A program made the position numbers and the translations under genes. Positions 31,159-42,350 of a stretch of 64,000 nt of DNA are shown one piece after another. The number at the start of each line of letters is the position of its first letter. The stretch's first letter is position 1. Origin of the DNA: Oegoconia quadripuncta (lineage: Eukaryota > Arthropoda > Insecta > Lepidoptera > Autostichidae); assembly GCA_949316235.1 (NCBI GenBank), contig OX438743.1, positions 17,915,771-17,979,770 of the forward strand, in the 5' to 3' direction. Under the pieces are notes generated by a model. The model was not told where the DNA came from, made no database searches, and worked only from the letters and a program-made list of their open reading frames with translations.

Positions 31159-31271
31159 TTAATTTTGTATCCATTTCTTTTGTAGATATTAGCACAGAAT
31201 CCATGTATTAGTTATTATGAATAGTAAGTCAGACAGACGGACAATACAAATAAGCGATCCTAACGGGTTCC

Positions 31272-31499
31272 GTTTATCTAAAATTAAATAAATAAATCCA
31301 GAATAAATAAATAAATATTTCCGACACTTGCAGCAATTATCTACACCCACACTAAACAAAGCTTATACTATGGATACTAGATAACGGATAAACATACATG
31401 AATATTTATATAAACATCCCACAAACATTTACCTCTCGCGGGATTCGAACCCGCAACCGTTCGCTGACAGGGTCACTATTACTACACCAATCGGTCGTC
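31272..31499 (-). mobile_element. S1 SINE
   Basis: TAAATAAA-type tail complement, 'atggatactagataacggat', 'gcgggattcgaacccgcaac' (box B) and box A complement with one deletion ('ctattactacaccaatcggt'). Confidence 0.8.
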
Positions 31500-31519
31500 A
31501 TATTTATATGAATAATAAT

Positions 31520-31808
31520 ATTACTTTCAGTAAATAAATAAATAAATATCCTTAGATATACACACATGGCGCCATCTAGTTCCACAGTAAGCAACTATAA
31601 GCTTGTGTTGTGGATACCAGATGGTTGATATACTACATAAATACATTTTTTTTTGTAAATAAATGCTTTTTATAAATGAAAACATCGATAACTCGGGTAC
31701 ACATGTCCGTATTCATCACACAAACATATGCCTCTAGCGGGATTCGAACCCGCAACCTTTTGGAATAGTGGTCAGAGTTGCTAACCACTACACCAAACAG
31801 GTCGTCAA
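31520..31808 (-). mobile_element. S2 SINE, full length
   Basis: Begins with TAAATA tail complement, 'atggcgccatctagttccac', 'cagatggttgatatactaca', 'gcgggattcgaacccgcaac' and head complement ending 'cactacaccaaacaggtcgt'. Adjacent to S1 in the same orientation. Confidence 0.85.
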
Positions 31809-31829
31809 ATAACGTCAGTAATATTGTTA

Positions 31830-32625
31830 CTTTTCTTTCGGACTTTGTTTCGACTTCGGCCAAAGAAATATAGACAAGGATGGACTCTACGTTGGATTAA
31901 GGTTCTAGCACGGATAGAATCTTTAATTTCCTCCGGGCGTTACTGTCGACTCCGCGATATTCGAATCGGATTTGCAAGAGATATAAGATTACATTTTTAT
32001 AGCTCTTATGGACTCTATGGACTTGCAATCACTTTTGTGATGTAGTAAAACAGAGTTTCAATATATGATATCTAAATTTTCTTTTAAGAAACGAATTAAA
32101 GCACACCTGCTAGAAGTACAAAAGATGAATATTCCGAAAGCATTTGCTTCATTTGGACTAGCTTAGCGGCAGCTGCTCACATACATCTTGATTCGTTCGC
32201 GTTGTGGGTATTTAGTTAATTATGTTAAGCCCACTTTTGACAATTATTATTTTAAACGAGTATCATTATGATCCGTACAATTATTATACACCACCGTGCT
32301 TTATGATTATTATTGAAATTTTTTTGCACTGGTAACCCTACCCTCGCTTTCTCTCGCAGGGCACTAGTTGAGAATCAGTGTCTTACCGCTATAGGTGAGG
32401 ATCCACACTGAGCGATGTCCCATTTATGGTACAGATACACATACAACTCTATTATAACTTGTAACTGTTGTACATAGTTTTTATTTTTTATATTTATTAC
32501 TGTGAAATAAGGCTACATTTCGTAAGAATAACACCAAGCCGAATGATTGTTGCGGTCGGTCAGTATTTTTGTATGTGTTTCTGTAATATGCAAATAAACG
32601 CTTTATCTATCTATCTATCATATGA
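31830..32625 (+). pseudogene. LINE 3' end with last codons
   Basis: The plus strand at about 32041-32166 encodes 'SKTEFQYMISKFSFKKRIKA', 'HLLEVQKMNIPKAFASFGLA' and a stop, matching the conserved basic C-terminal ending of LINE ORF2 proteins. The 3' UTR ends 'aaataaacgctttatctatc' with a (TCTA) tail at 32605-32620. The 5' boundary is uncertain. Confidence 0.5.
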
Positions 32626-32647
32626 AATGAGATTTGATTAAACAGCC

Positions 32648-33075
32648 ATCTATCTAACTAATATTACAAATGCGAAAATTTGGATGTTTGTTCGTTTGTT
32701 GCTCGATCACGGCGAAACCGATGAACGGATTTGGACGAAATTTGGTAACCTTGGACTAAAACATTGGATATGTTTTATCCGGATAAAGTGACTAATTCCC
32801 GCAGGACAAACGAATTAATAATATTCGCACTAAGAAGTTCGATTCTTCATTCATTATCCGAACAGCCAAGGCATGGAACTCCCTTCCGGCGTCAACCTTT
32901 CCTGAATCCTACAACCTTGGGATCTTCAAGAGCAGAGTGAATAGGCATTTACTGAGATCGCGTGCTTCATCTCCGACCACATCGTCACTTTCCACCAGGT
33001 GAGATTGTGGTCCAACGCGAATCCAGTCAATCATAAAAAAAAACAAAAAAAAAAATATTATTCCACGCAGGCGAA
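32648..33075 (+). repeat. G repeat split by a LINE
   Basis: G from 'ctaactaatattacaaatgc' to 'ggacaaacgaatta' (about 32825). It resumes at 33056 with 'tattattccacgcaggcgaa'. The GC-rich 3' end is then cut short. Confidence 0.7.
32829..33050 (+). pseudogene. 5'-truncated LINE inserted in G
   Basis: The plus strand reads 'KKFDSSFIIRTAKAWNSLPA', 'STFPESYNLGIFKSRVNRHL' then 'LRSRASSPTTSSLSTR' and a stop. A short 3' UTR ('ccaacgcgaatccagtcaat') and A tail follow. This C-terminal ending (AWNSLP...FKxRVNRHL) is characteristic of a lepidopteran Jockey/R1-group LINE. The frame is intact over this stretch, so the copy is comparatively young. The same UTR recurs inverted at 49411-49498. Confidence 0.75.
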
Positions 33076-33742
33076 GGATGTACAAATTCATAATACTCGT
33101 ATCTAAATGTATGTAAGTGTATTCAACCTTTTAATTTATTTATTGGGTATGCATGTGCATTTATGCAAATCTTCAAAATATTTGATTTGCTTTTCGCACA
33201 TAAAAATAATAACCTGTCTTTTCCCGTGGGTGTCGTGAAAGGCGACTATAGGACTTTGCTCCAAAAAACTACTATAGTATTTATTTCTAGTAGTAGTATT
33301 TTTGTATATTTAGAAAAATTTACCGTAGATATTCTTCAAGCATTAAACTTTTAAAGTTTAGAAAACCGAAACGTTTATGTTTGGGATATCTCTGACCTAT
33401 TTGGGATATAGGTCGTCAAGTTATATAATGTATATATAAATGCTTCTTTATTTGATTGCCTAGATATTTTCCCAATATTGGTTATCTCAGGGACTCACAC
33501 ACGGTCGATTTCATGAAAGGGCGGTGTTAAATCTTGGCCTATCGTATCCAATCTAGTTTCCTTCGATTTTCCTCTCAAAATAAGAAATATATAGCCCGCA
33601 ATTTGTCATTGGGATTTAGGTTTTATTTGAATTTGTATAGAGTTGCTTGTCGTTTTAAGGGCTATATATGAAATCTCAAGAAGTCTTTTACTTTCTATGA
33701 TGTGCGTTTTAATGTAATATTTTAATAAAATTCTTTGCGGGG
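33076..33742. other. no recognised feature
   Basis: AT-rich, no gene or repeat recognised. Confidence 0.35.
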
Positions 33743-33995
33743 ACGTCTTAAAGAAAGGCCAAGCCAAGAGTACCCTATACCGTCGTGTATGTATGAACAA
33801 CCTTATGAGAGTGAATGAAGCAAAAGAGGTGTCAGCATCATAGCAAGTAGAATTTGAGACTACGCAACAACAAATGCAGTATATAGGACGTCCACATATA
33901 AGGACTTTCATACACTTGTTTCGGAAATCTATGGGGCCTATGTTCAGCAGTCGACGACGATGTTGACGAAAAAATATCTCAATTTTTAAGAGTAA
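33743..33995 (+). pseudogene. LINE C-terminal remnant (RRVCMNN type)
   Basis: The plus strand encodes 'KGQAKSTLYRRVCMNNLMRV' and 'NEAKEVSAS' then a stop, matching the remnant at 8582-8722. Further on, 'cctatgttcagcagtcgacg' resembles an RTE-like 3' end. The 165-codon frame on the opposite strand (33606-34103) is the antisense of this remnant. Confidence 0.55.
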
Positions 33996-34085
33996 TTTTG
34001 TGCGATTAATGATGTACGCTGTATTCTTCATGTAGCTCTTGTTAATTGTGCAATAAAGAGTATTTGATTTGATTGATTGATTGAT
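33996..34085 (+). mobile_element. LINE 3' tail
   Basis: 'gttaattgtgcaataaagag' followed by 'tatttgatttgattgattga' is a LINE-type polyadenylation-like end with a TTGA-repeat tail. Confidence 0.45.
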
Positions 34086-34225
34086 TATTGATGATCTATC
34101 CATCCAGTCATCTTAGTGTTTTTATTTAAATCTTTTTTAAGGTGCTTTGCCGATAATCGACTATGCCGCTCCGTATATAGACCAACAACATTAACTTAAC
34201 TATGGCGTTTATCACCAATTTAACG

Positions 34226-34443
34226 AAAAGTTTTACATGTTTGTTTATTTGTTTGTTGCTCATTCACGGCAAAACGGCTGAACGGATGTGGATGAAATTT
34301 GGTACATAGGTAGAATATATACCCTGGATATACATAGGATACACTTTATTCCGATAAAGTGAGTAGCTCCCGCGGGATAAACAAATTAAACATATCGGCG
34401 ACAAAGTTAATCCATGCGGGCGAAGCCGCGGGCGGAGAGCTAG
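34226..34443 (+). repeat. G repeat, 5'-truncated
   Basis: From 'gtttatttgtttgttgctca' to 'aagccgcgggcggagagcta'. The opening 'ctaactaatatt' block is missing; the 3' end is intact. Confidence 0.8.
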
Positions 34444-34551
34444 TATTATATAATTTATATAGCGTTTAATGGACAATGGAAATGCCCAAACAGTGTTGCA
34501 ATAACTAACGTCAAAATTTACTCCGCTTTGACGTAACTGCAGTCTACAAGA

Positions 34552-34706
34552 CTAGTTCCGGACACATTCTATCAAAATGTTGTATACATTTTCCACTACT
34601 CCACACTCGGTGCAATTTGGTGATGGAGCTTTACCCATCATGTGTGCAAACTTGTTTAATGGGATATGTCCAGAGCGTAAGGCTTTATTAATACACATGG
34701 TAGAGT
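34552..34706 (-). pseudogene. LINE C-terminal zinc-finger-like remnant
   Basis: The minus strand reads 'INKALRSGHIPLNKFAHMMG' and 'KAPSPNCTECGVVENVYNIL' then 'IECVRN' and a stop. The LRSGH...C-x2-C...H/N...C pattern is the cysteine-rich C-terminus that follows RNase H in I/Jockey-type LINEs. The expected histidine is replaced by asparagine (VYNIL for VxHIL). No upstream domain was recognised. Confidence 0.6.
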
Positions 34707-34982
34707 ACACTAAACAAATCGGTCAGTCGATCACAAGTCGCTATTAAAGCGTAATATAGAGTCGTTGAGTGGCAGACTTTAATCAAAATTTTGTACAATA
34801 CCTTGAAAAGAGAAGGCAAACGAAAAAGGTAAACAAATGAAAGTGAGCGACGAACGAGAGCAAACTTAAGTACATACCTCTGTCTATATATACGTGCTGC
34901 GAGTCTTTTGTAGAAAATTCCAATACCAATGCTCTGTATCTCGGAATAATTTTTGTTTCCACAATTGTAATCTAACTTCAGG

Positions 34983-35192
34983 TGACCTGTGTGGTGTAGT
35001 CCTGACTGCTATACAAAAAAATCGCGGGTTCAAATCCCGCTAGGGGTATATGTTTGTATGATGAATAAGAACTTTAACCGAGTTATAGATGTTTTCATTA
35101 ATAATATGTATATATTTAAAAAATATACAAGCATAATTGTTTAATGTGCAACTAGATGGCGTTGTGTGTATGTTTGATAATTTATTTATGTT
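34983..35192 (+). mobile_element. S2 SINE
   Basis: Head 'gacctgtgtggtgtagtcct' and box B 'cgcgggttcaaatcccgcta', then the shortened S2 body ('gagttatagatgttttcatt') and ending 'aactagatggcgttgtgtgt'. Part of the body is deleted. Confidence 0.8.
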
Positions 35193-36054
35193 TATTATTA
35201 TAAAAATTGCTCACCTCTAAAGTTTTTGGGCTTCATTGCATTGGGCTGTAAATTCAGAAAACTCCAGGAGGACTATCATAATTATAAAGATAATTATCCA
35301 TTTGCAGATCATATCAATATAAGATCTCAAAATGGATCGTTTCAATTCATACCATCATCTCTATTCAGCTGTGCGGCTTACAGTCTGCTTACTGAGAGAA
35401 AGATATTCAAATAGCATTATATATTTTGTGACAGAAATATTTCTATACAAACTGTGTAAGTTATCCGGGATGATATTTAGTTGTTCACGAATCATGTTGT
35501 AGATTTATCAGTTTTCTATTGAATTTGCGATCCAAAATGGCGGATGACTCGCAAAATAAACGATGTCTCGTGGGAATTATATTATTAGCGAAAGAAATCA
35601 ATTTAGAACTAATTTTGAATGGAAATAAGAGATGTTTATCTGCCTTCTGTAAAGCTTCAAAAAGTTATTTTTTTAATATTTCCGCGATATATCAGATGTT
35701 TTGTAAACCGATTTCAATAATTATTATTTTGTTTGAAAGTGTATACCGCCAGCGTGGACCACAAATTTGGTGAAGATCTGATGATTAACTCTGGAGATAG
35801 AGAAGTCACCGTACTGAAGTTGGTTGTTTTGCATGAAGGTTCAATTCATCAAGGGTCATTTTACCTATGAGAATAGAGAATTTTTGATCGATTTACACAC
35901 ACTTTGTTTTCACAGGCTTTATTTCACATGATTTCTTCTATCTCAACTAGTTTATATATAGGTAAGCTTGCGGTTACCGGTGTGCGTGGTGATCCGTGAA
36001 ACGGGACTTTCCTAGTACAGACACCAGACTCTCACAAAGCAATACTTTAACAAT
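35193..36054. other. unassigned; possible dispersed repeat at 35510-35860
   Basis: The stretch with 'ggaaataagagatgtttatc' and 'ttccgcgatatatcagatgt' feels like a known lepidopteran repeat, but no second copy exists here to support it. Confidence 0.25.
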
Positions 36055-36501
36055 GTTGAATGGCTGTTTTCTCCATGCAAACATTTTTGAAATTTTCTTG
36101 AGAATGGCAAATTCAAATTTAACTAAACCTTGTGTGTATTATCGGATAACATTAAATTAAGTATAGGCAGTGTTAATTTTTAAAAGTAACCGTTTCATAA
36201 AAGTTTCAGCGAATCTAAGAAATACTACGGGAACTACATGAAAAGGGCTATATTTAAGTTTTTTTTATTATGTGATTTAGCCCAAACATTAAAAAATATG
36301 TATTTCATGTGAGTGAAACCTTAAAAATATATTCTATTTTCCAAATAAATACAAATTTGGAAATAGCTATAGAATCGTAAAATCAAAATCAAAAAATACT
36401 TTATTTTGTAGGTACACAGGGTACACTTAAAATAGTCAGTCATTGTTGTTGTACATATGATTAACGAAGAAAAAATCACCAATTTCATAGGTAAAGACCC
36501 A
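36055..36501 (+). mobile_element. M3 MITE-like element, left end lost, interrupted
   Basis: Matches 60901-61293 from 'gctgttttctccatgcaaac' to the right end 'tttcataggtaaagaccc'. The left TIR is missing. A ~70-bp insert (36379-36447, 'aaaatactttattttgtagg') looks like a LINE/SINE 3' tail. Confidence 0.65.
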
Positions 36502-36948
36502 ATATGTGTTATTGTTGACCTTGTGAGAAAAATTGTGTTTAATAGTGCAAACCTGCGTGGAAACGGTATTTTAGTAGCAATCTACGTCACTGGTGACAAA
36601 ACTCATAATAATTCATTTCGAGAACCTAAAGTATGGTTGTCAGCAAAAAACTTCTCCCAAACGAACTCGAAAGTGCGTGGGGGCGCTGTCATTGTAAATA
36701 AGTTTGGCTCATTGTCAAAGCTTCCTCTTTGCTTACATCGTAAGCCCCGCACGGAAATGTTGTTGTACAAAGTGTAACGTTGTCTAAATAGGAGGAAAGT
36801 TTGCTGTTAACGTAAGGAGTCTTGAATTTAATGATATTATATACTTTGTTGGAGTTTACGATGGGGTCATTTGGTAAGTAGCGGGTGAATCGTTTAGGTT
36901 CCCATAGGGAATTGTAAAACATTGTCGACTAATTATCTTCTTTTCTCT
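36502..36948. other. no recognised feature
   Basis: A 106-codon plus frame (36457-36777) starts inside M3 and has no family signature; not called. Confidence 0.35.
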
Positions 36949-37165
36949 GACGACCTGTTTAGTGTAGTGGTTAGCAACTCTGACCACTCTATCAAAAGGT
37001 TGCGGGTTCGAATCTCGCTAGAGGCATATGTTTGTGTGATGAATACGGACATGTGTACCCGAATATTAACCATCTGATATCCATAACACAAGCCTATAGT
37101 TGCTTACTGTGGAACTATATGGCGCTGTGTGTATGTCTAAGATATTTATTTATTATTTATTATTA
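36949..37165 (+). mobile_element. S2 SINE, internal deletion
   Basis: Full head ('gacctgtttagtgtagtggt', box B 'ttgcgggttcgaatctcgct') but the middle of the body is deleted between 'gtgtacccgaat' and 'aaccatctgatatccataac'. Confidence 0.85.
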
Positions 37166-37468
37166 GTCTGTAAATAGTGTAAAACAAATTTGCTATCCGT
37201 GTCTGTCTGTTTGTGAGATTTTGTTCTAAACAACGCAAAGTATTTTGATATGGTTTTCACTGTCATTTAGAGAATTTCTTCCGGAAGATTTTTATGTAAA
37301 ACACAAGTGATCGTTTATATTTTATATTGACATGTTCGCGGAAGAATTCGCGGGGGGGTGTGTACCTGTGTACCTACAAAATAAAGATTATTTTGACTTT
37401 TACTTCGAAGGGAGCGTCACTACAACAATCGTTCATCAATTTCTTTTTAAATATCCATATTTATATAC

Positions 37469-37736
37469 ATCATCAGCCCGTAAACATCCCACTGCAGGGA
37501 TATAGGCCTTCCCTCGTATATGAGGGAGTATGTGCCATAGTCCTCTACACTGTGGGGACTTTGCATGCCTTTGATTTTTATTTGTCAGGCATGCAGGTTT
37601 CCTCACGATGTTTTCCTTCACCATTTAAAGGCAGTCGGATAAATGCAAATAAATAATTTATTAAATTTAAAAAAAATTAATAAATTTAAAATACCGAATT
37701 GGGAGACCGCGTCTTAACCGCTGAGCCACCGACGCT
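37469..37736 (-). mobile_element. S4 SINE
   Basis: 'catcagcccgtaaacatccc', 'gatataggccttccctcgta', 'gttttccttcaccatttaaa' and head end 'ccgctgagccaccgacgct'. Box B is lost in a deletion near 37690. Confidence 0.8.
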
Positions 37737-37767
37737 GCATATCAATCGACGCTCCATAATTTATTAT

Positions 37768-37996
37768 GTACTTGCTTTCCACCCGGCGTGGAATAATTTT
37801 ATAGCGGAAATTTTGTTTATCCCGCGGGAACTACTCACTATATCGGGATAAAAATTATCCTATGTTTTAATCCAGGATATGTTCGACCTATATAGCAAAT
37901 TTCATCCAAATCCGTTCATCCGTTTCGCCGTGATTGAGCAACAAACAAACCAATAAACAAACATCCAAACTTTCGTATTTATAATATTAGTTAGAC
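37768..37996 (-). repeat. G repeat
   Basis: 'tgctttccacccggcgtgga', 'tatcccgcgggaactactca', 'aaatccgttcatccgtttcg' and 'tttataatattagttag' in G complement order. A short deletion removes part of the GC-rich end. Confidence 0.8.
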
Positions 37997-38701
37997 TTTT
38001 ATACCTTTCACTATAATGTATATTTCTGTAAACACGAAATTCACGTCGATAAGGGAGAGAGTATTCACAAACGAAACTATAAACATATATTTCCATAAAC
38101 ACATTGAAATTCTGACGCTTCGGCCCAATGTTTACGCTCCATTGCCTACGCACCCCTACGATAACTTCCGTGCAATGCCGTGTGTACAAAATAGAGGCTT
38201 TGAAAAATTCCTCGAGAAGAAAAATGTTTACCCGACTACGGCAAAACCAAAGGAGGGTTTTTTTTACCAATAATTTAAATAGTACTTATTTCAATACAAA
38301 TTATATAATTTCAGTATCAATAATAAACAAAAATACGTTAGATATGATAATGATCGTCCATCATTATGAGTTAAACGGCAAATTATTAGTAATCGAACGC
38401 GAAATCGAATTTTTACGTGGTACGGCGAGCAAGCTGTGGTCATCCTTCCCAGCTAAAAAAATCCAAAGATCGTTTTGGATTTAGCTTATGGTATTATTTT
38501 ATCTATACCCTGGCTGTGCGATCCTCTAATGAGGCGCTCAGAAAAAATCTACAAAAACCTAACTTTAATTAAAAGTCGAAAAATATACTAAACCGAAATC
38601 CCCGTCTTGAGTATATCTACAATTACATTTAATTTTTATGTTCAAAGAAAAACCCGATTTTTGTATCGCAACAAAAGTAATCGATAAGATATTTTTTTTT
38701 T
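37997..38701. other. no recognised feature
   Basis: Overlapping frames of 85 and 118 codons (38016-38484) lack any family signature. Confidence 0.35.
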
Positions 38702-39170
38702 TGATTTTATATATATTCTTTATTGCACCAAAATATTACAATAACAGAGTACAAACAATAGGTCACGTACAAAGGTGGACTTATCTCTTTAAGAGATCTC
38801 TTCCAGCCAACCTGAGCATTGAAATAGGAAACTTAGTAAATTTGGGGTTTAGCAGTAAATTGTGTGCAAAAGAAAAAATCCTATAACGAATAATAAAACA
38901 GATAAAAAAAAGAAAAGATAACTGAATAATAAACTTACACTAAATATATTACATATACCTACTGCGAAATATATACATAACATAATTTAATTATATACAT
39001 ATATACTATATATATATATGTACTATAAACCTACATACACATACTAATATCACGAAAGATGGGAGAGGTAATGCTCTTTTAGCCTTTTCTTAAATACTGC
39101 AATTGAAGGGCTATCCTGAATTAATTTTGGCAGTTTATTCCACATCATGACTGCTTGAACACTATTTTTT
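38702..39170 (-). pseudogene. LINE 3' end with last codons
   Basis: The minus strand near 39165-39060 encodes 'VQAVMMWNKLPKLIQDSPSI' and 'AVFKKRLKEHYLSHLS', the standard LINE ORF2 ending. A long AT-rich 3' UTR follows, including the conserved block complementary to 'gagatctcttccagccaacc', and an end complementary to 'ttctttattgcacc'. Truncated at the 5' side; a second LINE follows at 39178. Confidence 0.65.
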
Positions 39171-39177
39171 TATTTTT

Positions 39178-39414
39178 TTTTATTTATTTATTTATTCAAG
39201 AAACCAACAGCTTTCTTAATAGTAGGTACAATGTAACAAGTAATTCATAAATATAGCCAATAACAGGTTTCGATATATTACTTCACATTAATACTCTTTT
39301 ATTATTTGAGTAGTTCCATGATTTTAAAGTGACTTTATAGCAGAAGCATAACAACTTACAAGAAAATGTTAAACCAATTGTGCCCTTCAGTATTGTAATT
39401 GCCTGCGTGTGAGG

Positions 39415-39469
<55 letters not shown>

Positions 39470-40215
39470 GTGCGTGTGTGCGTGTGCGTGTGCGAGATTG
39501 CGTGTGTCCGTCAAACATTTTGTAACTCTAGATATAAATGCAGCTTTCGTAAGACTGAATGGATCTAAATCTGAGAATTGTTTATTATAATTTACGAATA
39601 TGCGAGTCATACGGCAGTTTTGAGCATATCTGGTGCGGTGGGTAGGAGTACTAAAGAGTTTAGTATGTCTCGTGCGCTTACGAGGCACGAATAGTCCAAA
39701 ATTTGTGACAAGGTGGGGATTTTCTATGCGTCCATTCACTATATCGTGTAGCAGGGACATATCCATAACCAATCTGCGATCAACCAGTGGCAACAAATTA
39801 AACGTCTTACAACGCTCCTCATAATTACTTTGATATGATCGATTTTTATATTGAAGGTGTCTTACAAAACGTTGTTGAATGTTTTCAATCGCGTTAATAT
39901 GAACAGCATATTGAGGTGACCAAACACAGGAAGCAAACTCTAAAATGCTACGAACATATGCGTTGAAAACCACCTTGACACTGTGAACATCTATAAAAGG
40001 TTTGCAAACTCGCATTATAAAACCAAGGTTTTTGTAAGCCCTGTCGCGACTCTTCTCATAATGGGCGTTCATATTTAATTTACTATCCAGAAAAAGGATT
40101 TGTACCGTGAACCTGAAAGACAGATAGCTAGCTTCCTTTCTGTCTAACGTATAACTTTCCTTATGCTCGATTAAAGTTTGTTTGAAAACCAATTACTAAT
40201 TAGACTGAATTTTTC
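39178..40215 (-). pseudogene. LINE ORF2 C-terminal part plus 3' UTR
   Basis: The longest believable coding stretch here: an uninterrupted minus-strand frame (40192 to 39356, 278 codons). Key segments are 'LDSKLNMNAHYEKSRDRAYK', 'GFIMRVCKPF', 'YVRSILEFASCVWSPQYAVH', 'IENIQQRFVRHL' and 'FNLLPLVDRRLVMDMSLLHD'. They form the region after the reverse-transcriptase fingers/palm in Jockey/CR1-group non-LTR retrotransposons. The YADD-bearing core and endonuclease are absent, so the copy is 5'-truncated near 40215. Near the C-terminus a (CA)n microsatellite is read in frame as a His/Thr-Ala repeat. The 3' UTR runs to about 39178 and ends in TAAATAAATA. Confidence 0.8.
39412..39497. repeat. (TG)n microsatellite
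   Basis: Long TG/GTGTGCG tract inside the LINE reading frame. Its expansion probably lengthened the terminal His/Thr run. Confidence 0.95.
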
Positions 40216-41694
40216 TAAAAAAGTTATTACTTATATAATTATATTCCTGTTCAATTCCCGACGTATTCAAGCTACATTACGTATTTTCGATTTATAATCG
40301 ATATCGTTGTCACCTTCACTCTTTTACCTGATGAAAAGGATGAAATAATGCGCTCTATGGTGTCGATCGCTACTGAGATAAACTAAACTCTGGATACGAG
40401 GTCAGGGGGACTCGAGAGGAAATTGGATCGGGCGCTAAAATTAAGTTTAACACCGTATCTCGTATGTGGATGGATTTTGTAAATGTCGGCTGGCTAGAGG
40501 CAGATCGGTATAAATAGAAATATCGAGTTCATCATGTTATTTCACCCGTATCAACTCACTGCTGAGATTCTGGTCCTTTGCTCGGTGTCGCTACAAAGCG
40601 CATATCGGCCTATCAGCAAACCTTAGTAAAAAATATGGTAATTTTTTTAATTTATCCTAGATACATAGATATTTGTTAGATCAATCTCCCGAACTCATAA
40701 TTTTTCATAGTAAATTTTCCGGTCCGTTCCGTAAAAAAAGGACCGTTTGAAGTTATGCAAATAAAGGATTCTGACCAAAAGAAAAAGTCCGAAACTATTT
40801 TCGTTAGAGAGTAGGCTCCTGAGAAAAATGGTAATACCGGACAGACAAGGACAACAACGTGATATCATATGTGTCCCGTGTTCATCTTTTAAGATTTAAA
40901 TTCTTTATGTATTAACACATTACTTGATCAAAAACGAAAAGTTGAACCCCACCGGACGAATATAATATTTTCCTTACCATTGACCAAAAATCCACAGTCA
41001 TGATCATAAATAAAAAACTTAAAATGTAAACGAGAACATTTCCCCCGATAATGTCGCACTTGTGAGAGCTGTTCGTATTTTTCGAAAGTTATTGTTTTCG
41101 AACAAACAGTCATATTGGGGGAGTTTTACGATAGTCGTAAACAACTTCTATCGAGTGATAATAAATAGTGTTAGGATTTGAATTACTATTTCCCTTTGAA
41201 TATAGAATTTGGTATATTAAAAGCATTATTAAAGCGGAGTGCGAAAATCGTAAAGTGACACAATAGATAAGAGCCTCTACAACTGGAACTTTATGAGTCT
41301 GATGTATATCTATTTCATCATCGCAGAATAACAATATATCTTTGTCTTCATTCTCAAGTTAATTTGAATTCACTCTTCTAATACTATTATTACTATAATA
41401 ATTATAGTAATCTTCTAATACTTGTAGACTATATTATCAATTTTTTCATCAGAAATTTGCGCGCAATAAAAATTCAAATGCAAACAACAGACTGAGGAAT
41501 TTCTTTTATTTAAGGTCGTAACCGTAAGATTTTTAATAGACATAAAATTTTCTTTTTTAACGGGCTTAGTGCTTCCTTTCAGAAATTTCCTAACACGCTA
41601 TATACAATTATAAAAGACATGCGATGAACTCTCCAGTATGGTTATAAATTTAGCTTTAACTTTAGAAATGTCAGGGTCAGTTATATACCACAAT
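40216..41694. other. mostly unassigned
   Basis: Only a weak S3-like motif ('aaatgtcggctggctag', about 40478) was noticed. No gene recognised in about 1.5 kb. Confidence 0.35.
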
Positions 41695-41864
41695 GCAGCA
41701 ATGTTAATAGCATTGTTGTGTTCCAGTTGTCAGAGATAAGATAGCCAGTCCCTCGAATGACGTTGGGGTTTCCGGGTGAGTACGCTTCCACCTTCGACCT
41801 CATCTTCACTTAACATCAGGTGTGATTGTGGTCAAGTACGAACCCGTGGTGCATAAAAAAAAAC
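41695..41864 (+). mobile_element. S3 SINE 3' half
   Basis: Starts 'gcagcaatgttaatagcatt' and runs to 'cccgtggtgcataaaaaaaa'. 5'-truncated. Confidence 0.85.
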
Positions 41865-42277
41865 AATCAACTATATTCTCAAGTTTATTGTCGATACCGT
41901 TAAACAGGGCTGGTCAGCAGCAAACTAGATCCAGTTTGAACTAGATTACGGCGATGGCCGCCCTACGACGTCGACAAATTGACTTACACGGCACCTCGAT
42001 ATGTTGAAGTGTAGTGAAGAACTACAGATCCTGCTAATTTGAAATAATTACGTTTACCAGAACTACCCACATCATCAACAGGCGAAGTATTCTGATGAAA
42101 CTTGTAACGGCTTATTTGGTAACCAATGTGAGTGTGTGAAGATGAGATTACACCACCGGTAGTGAGATGGGATTGGTTTAGTGCCATTGTGGCACTATTA
42201 TTTATTGATAGAACGATAACAAACCATATTCTACTTTCGTGCATCAAGTTTGTAAGTTTGTAAGGCTCAAACAAAAA
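41865..42277. other. no recognised feature
   Basis: A 96-codon minus frame (41984-42274) has no signature. No gene called. Confidence 0.35.
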
Positions 42278-42350
42278 GATGTTGAGGTCGAAGTGGAAGT
42301 GAGCTCACCCAGAAACCTCATATTGTCAAAGGACTAGACAACATCAACGA
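42278..42350 (-). mobile_element. S3 SINE fragment, decayed
   Basis: 'ttgaggtcgaagtggaagtg', 'cacccagaaacctcat' and 'aaggactag' follow the S3 complement order. Confidence 0.45.

Noticed and set aside
33606..34103. 165-codon minus-strand frame
   Set aside because: Antisense to the LINE remnant and LINE tail on the plus strand; no domain recognised.
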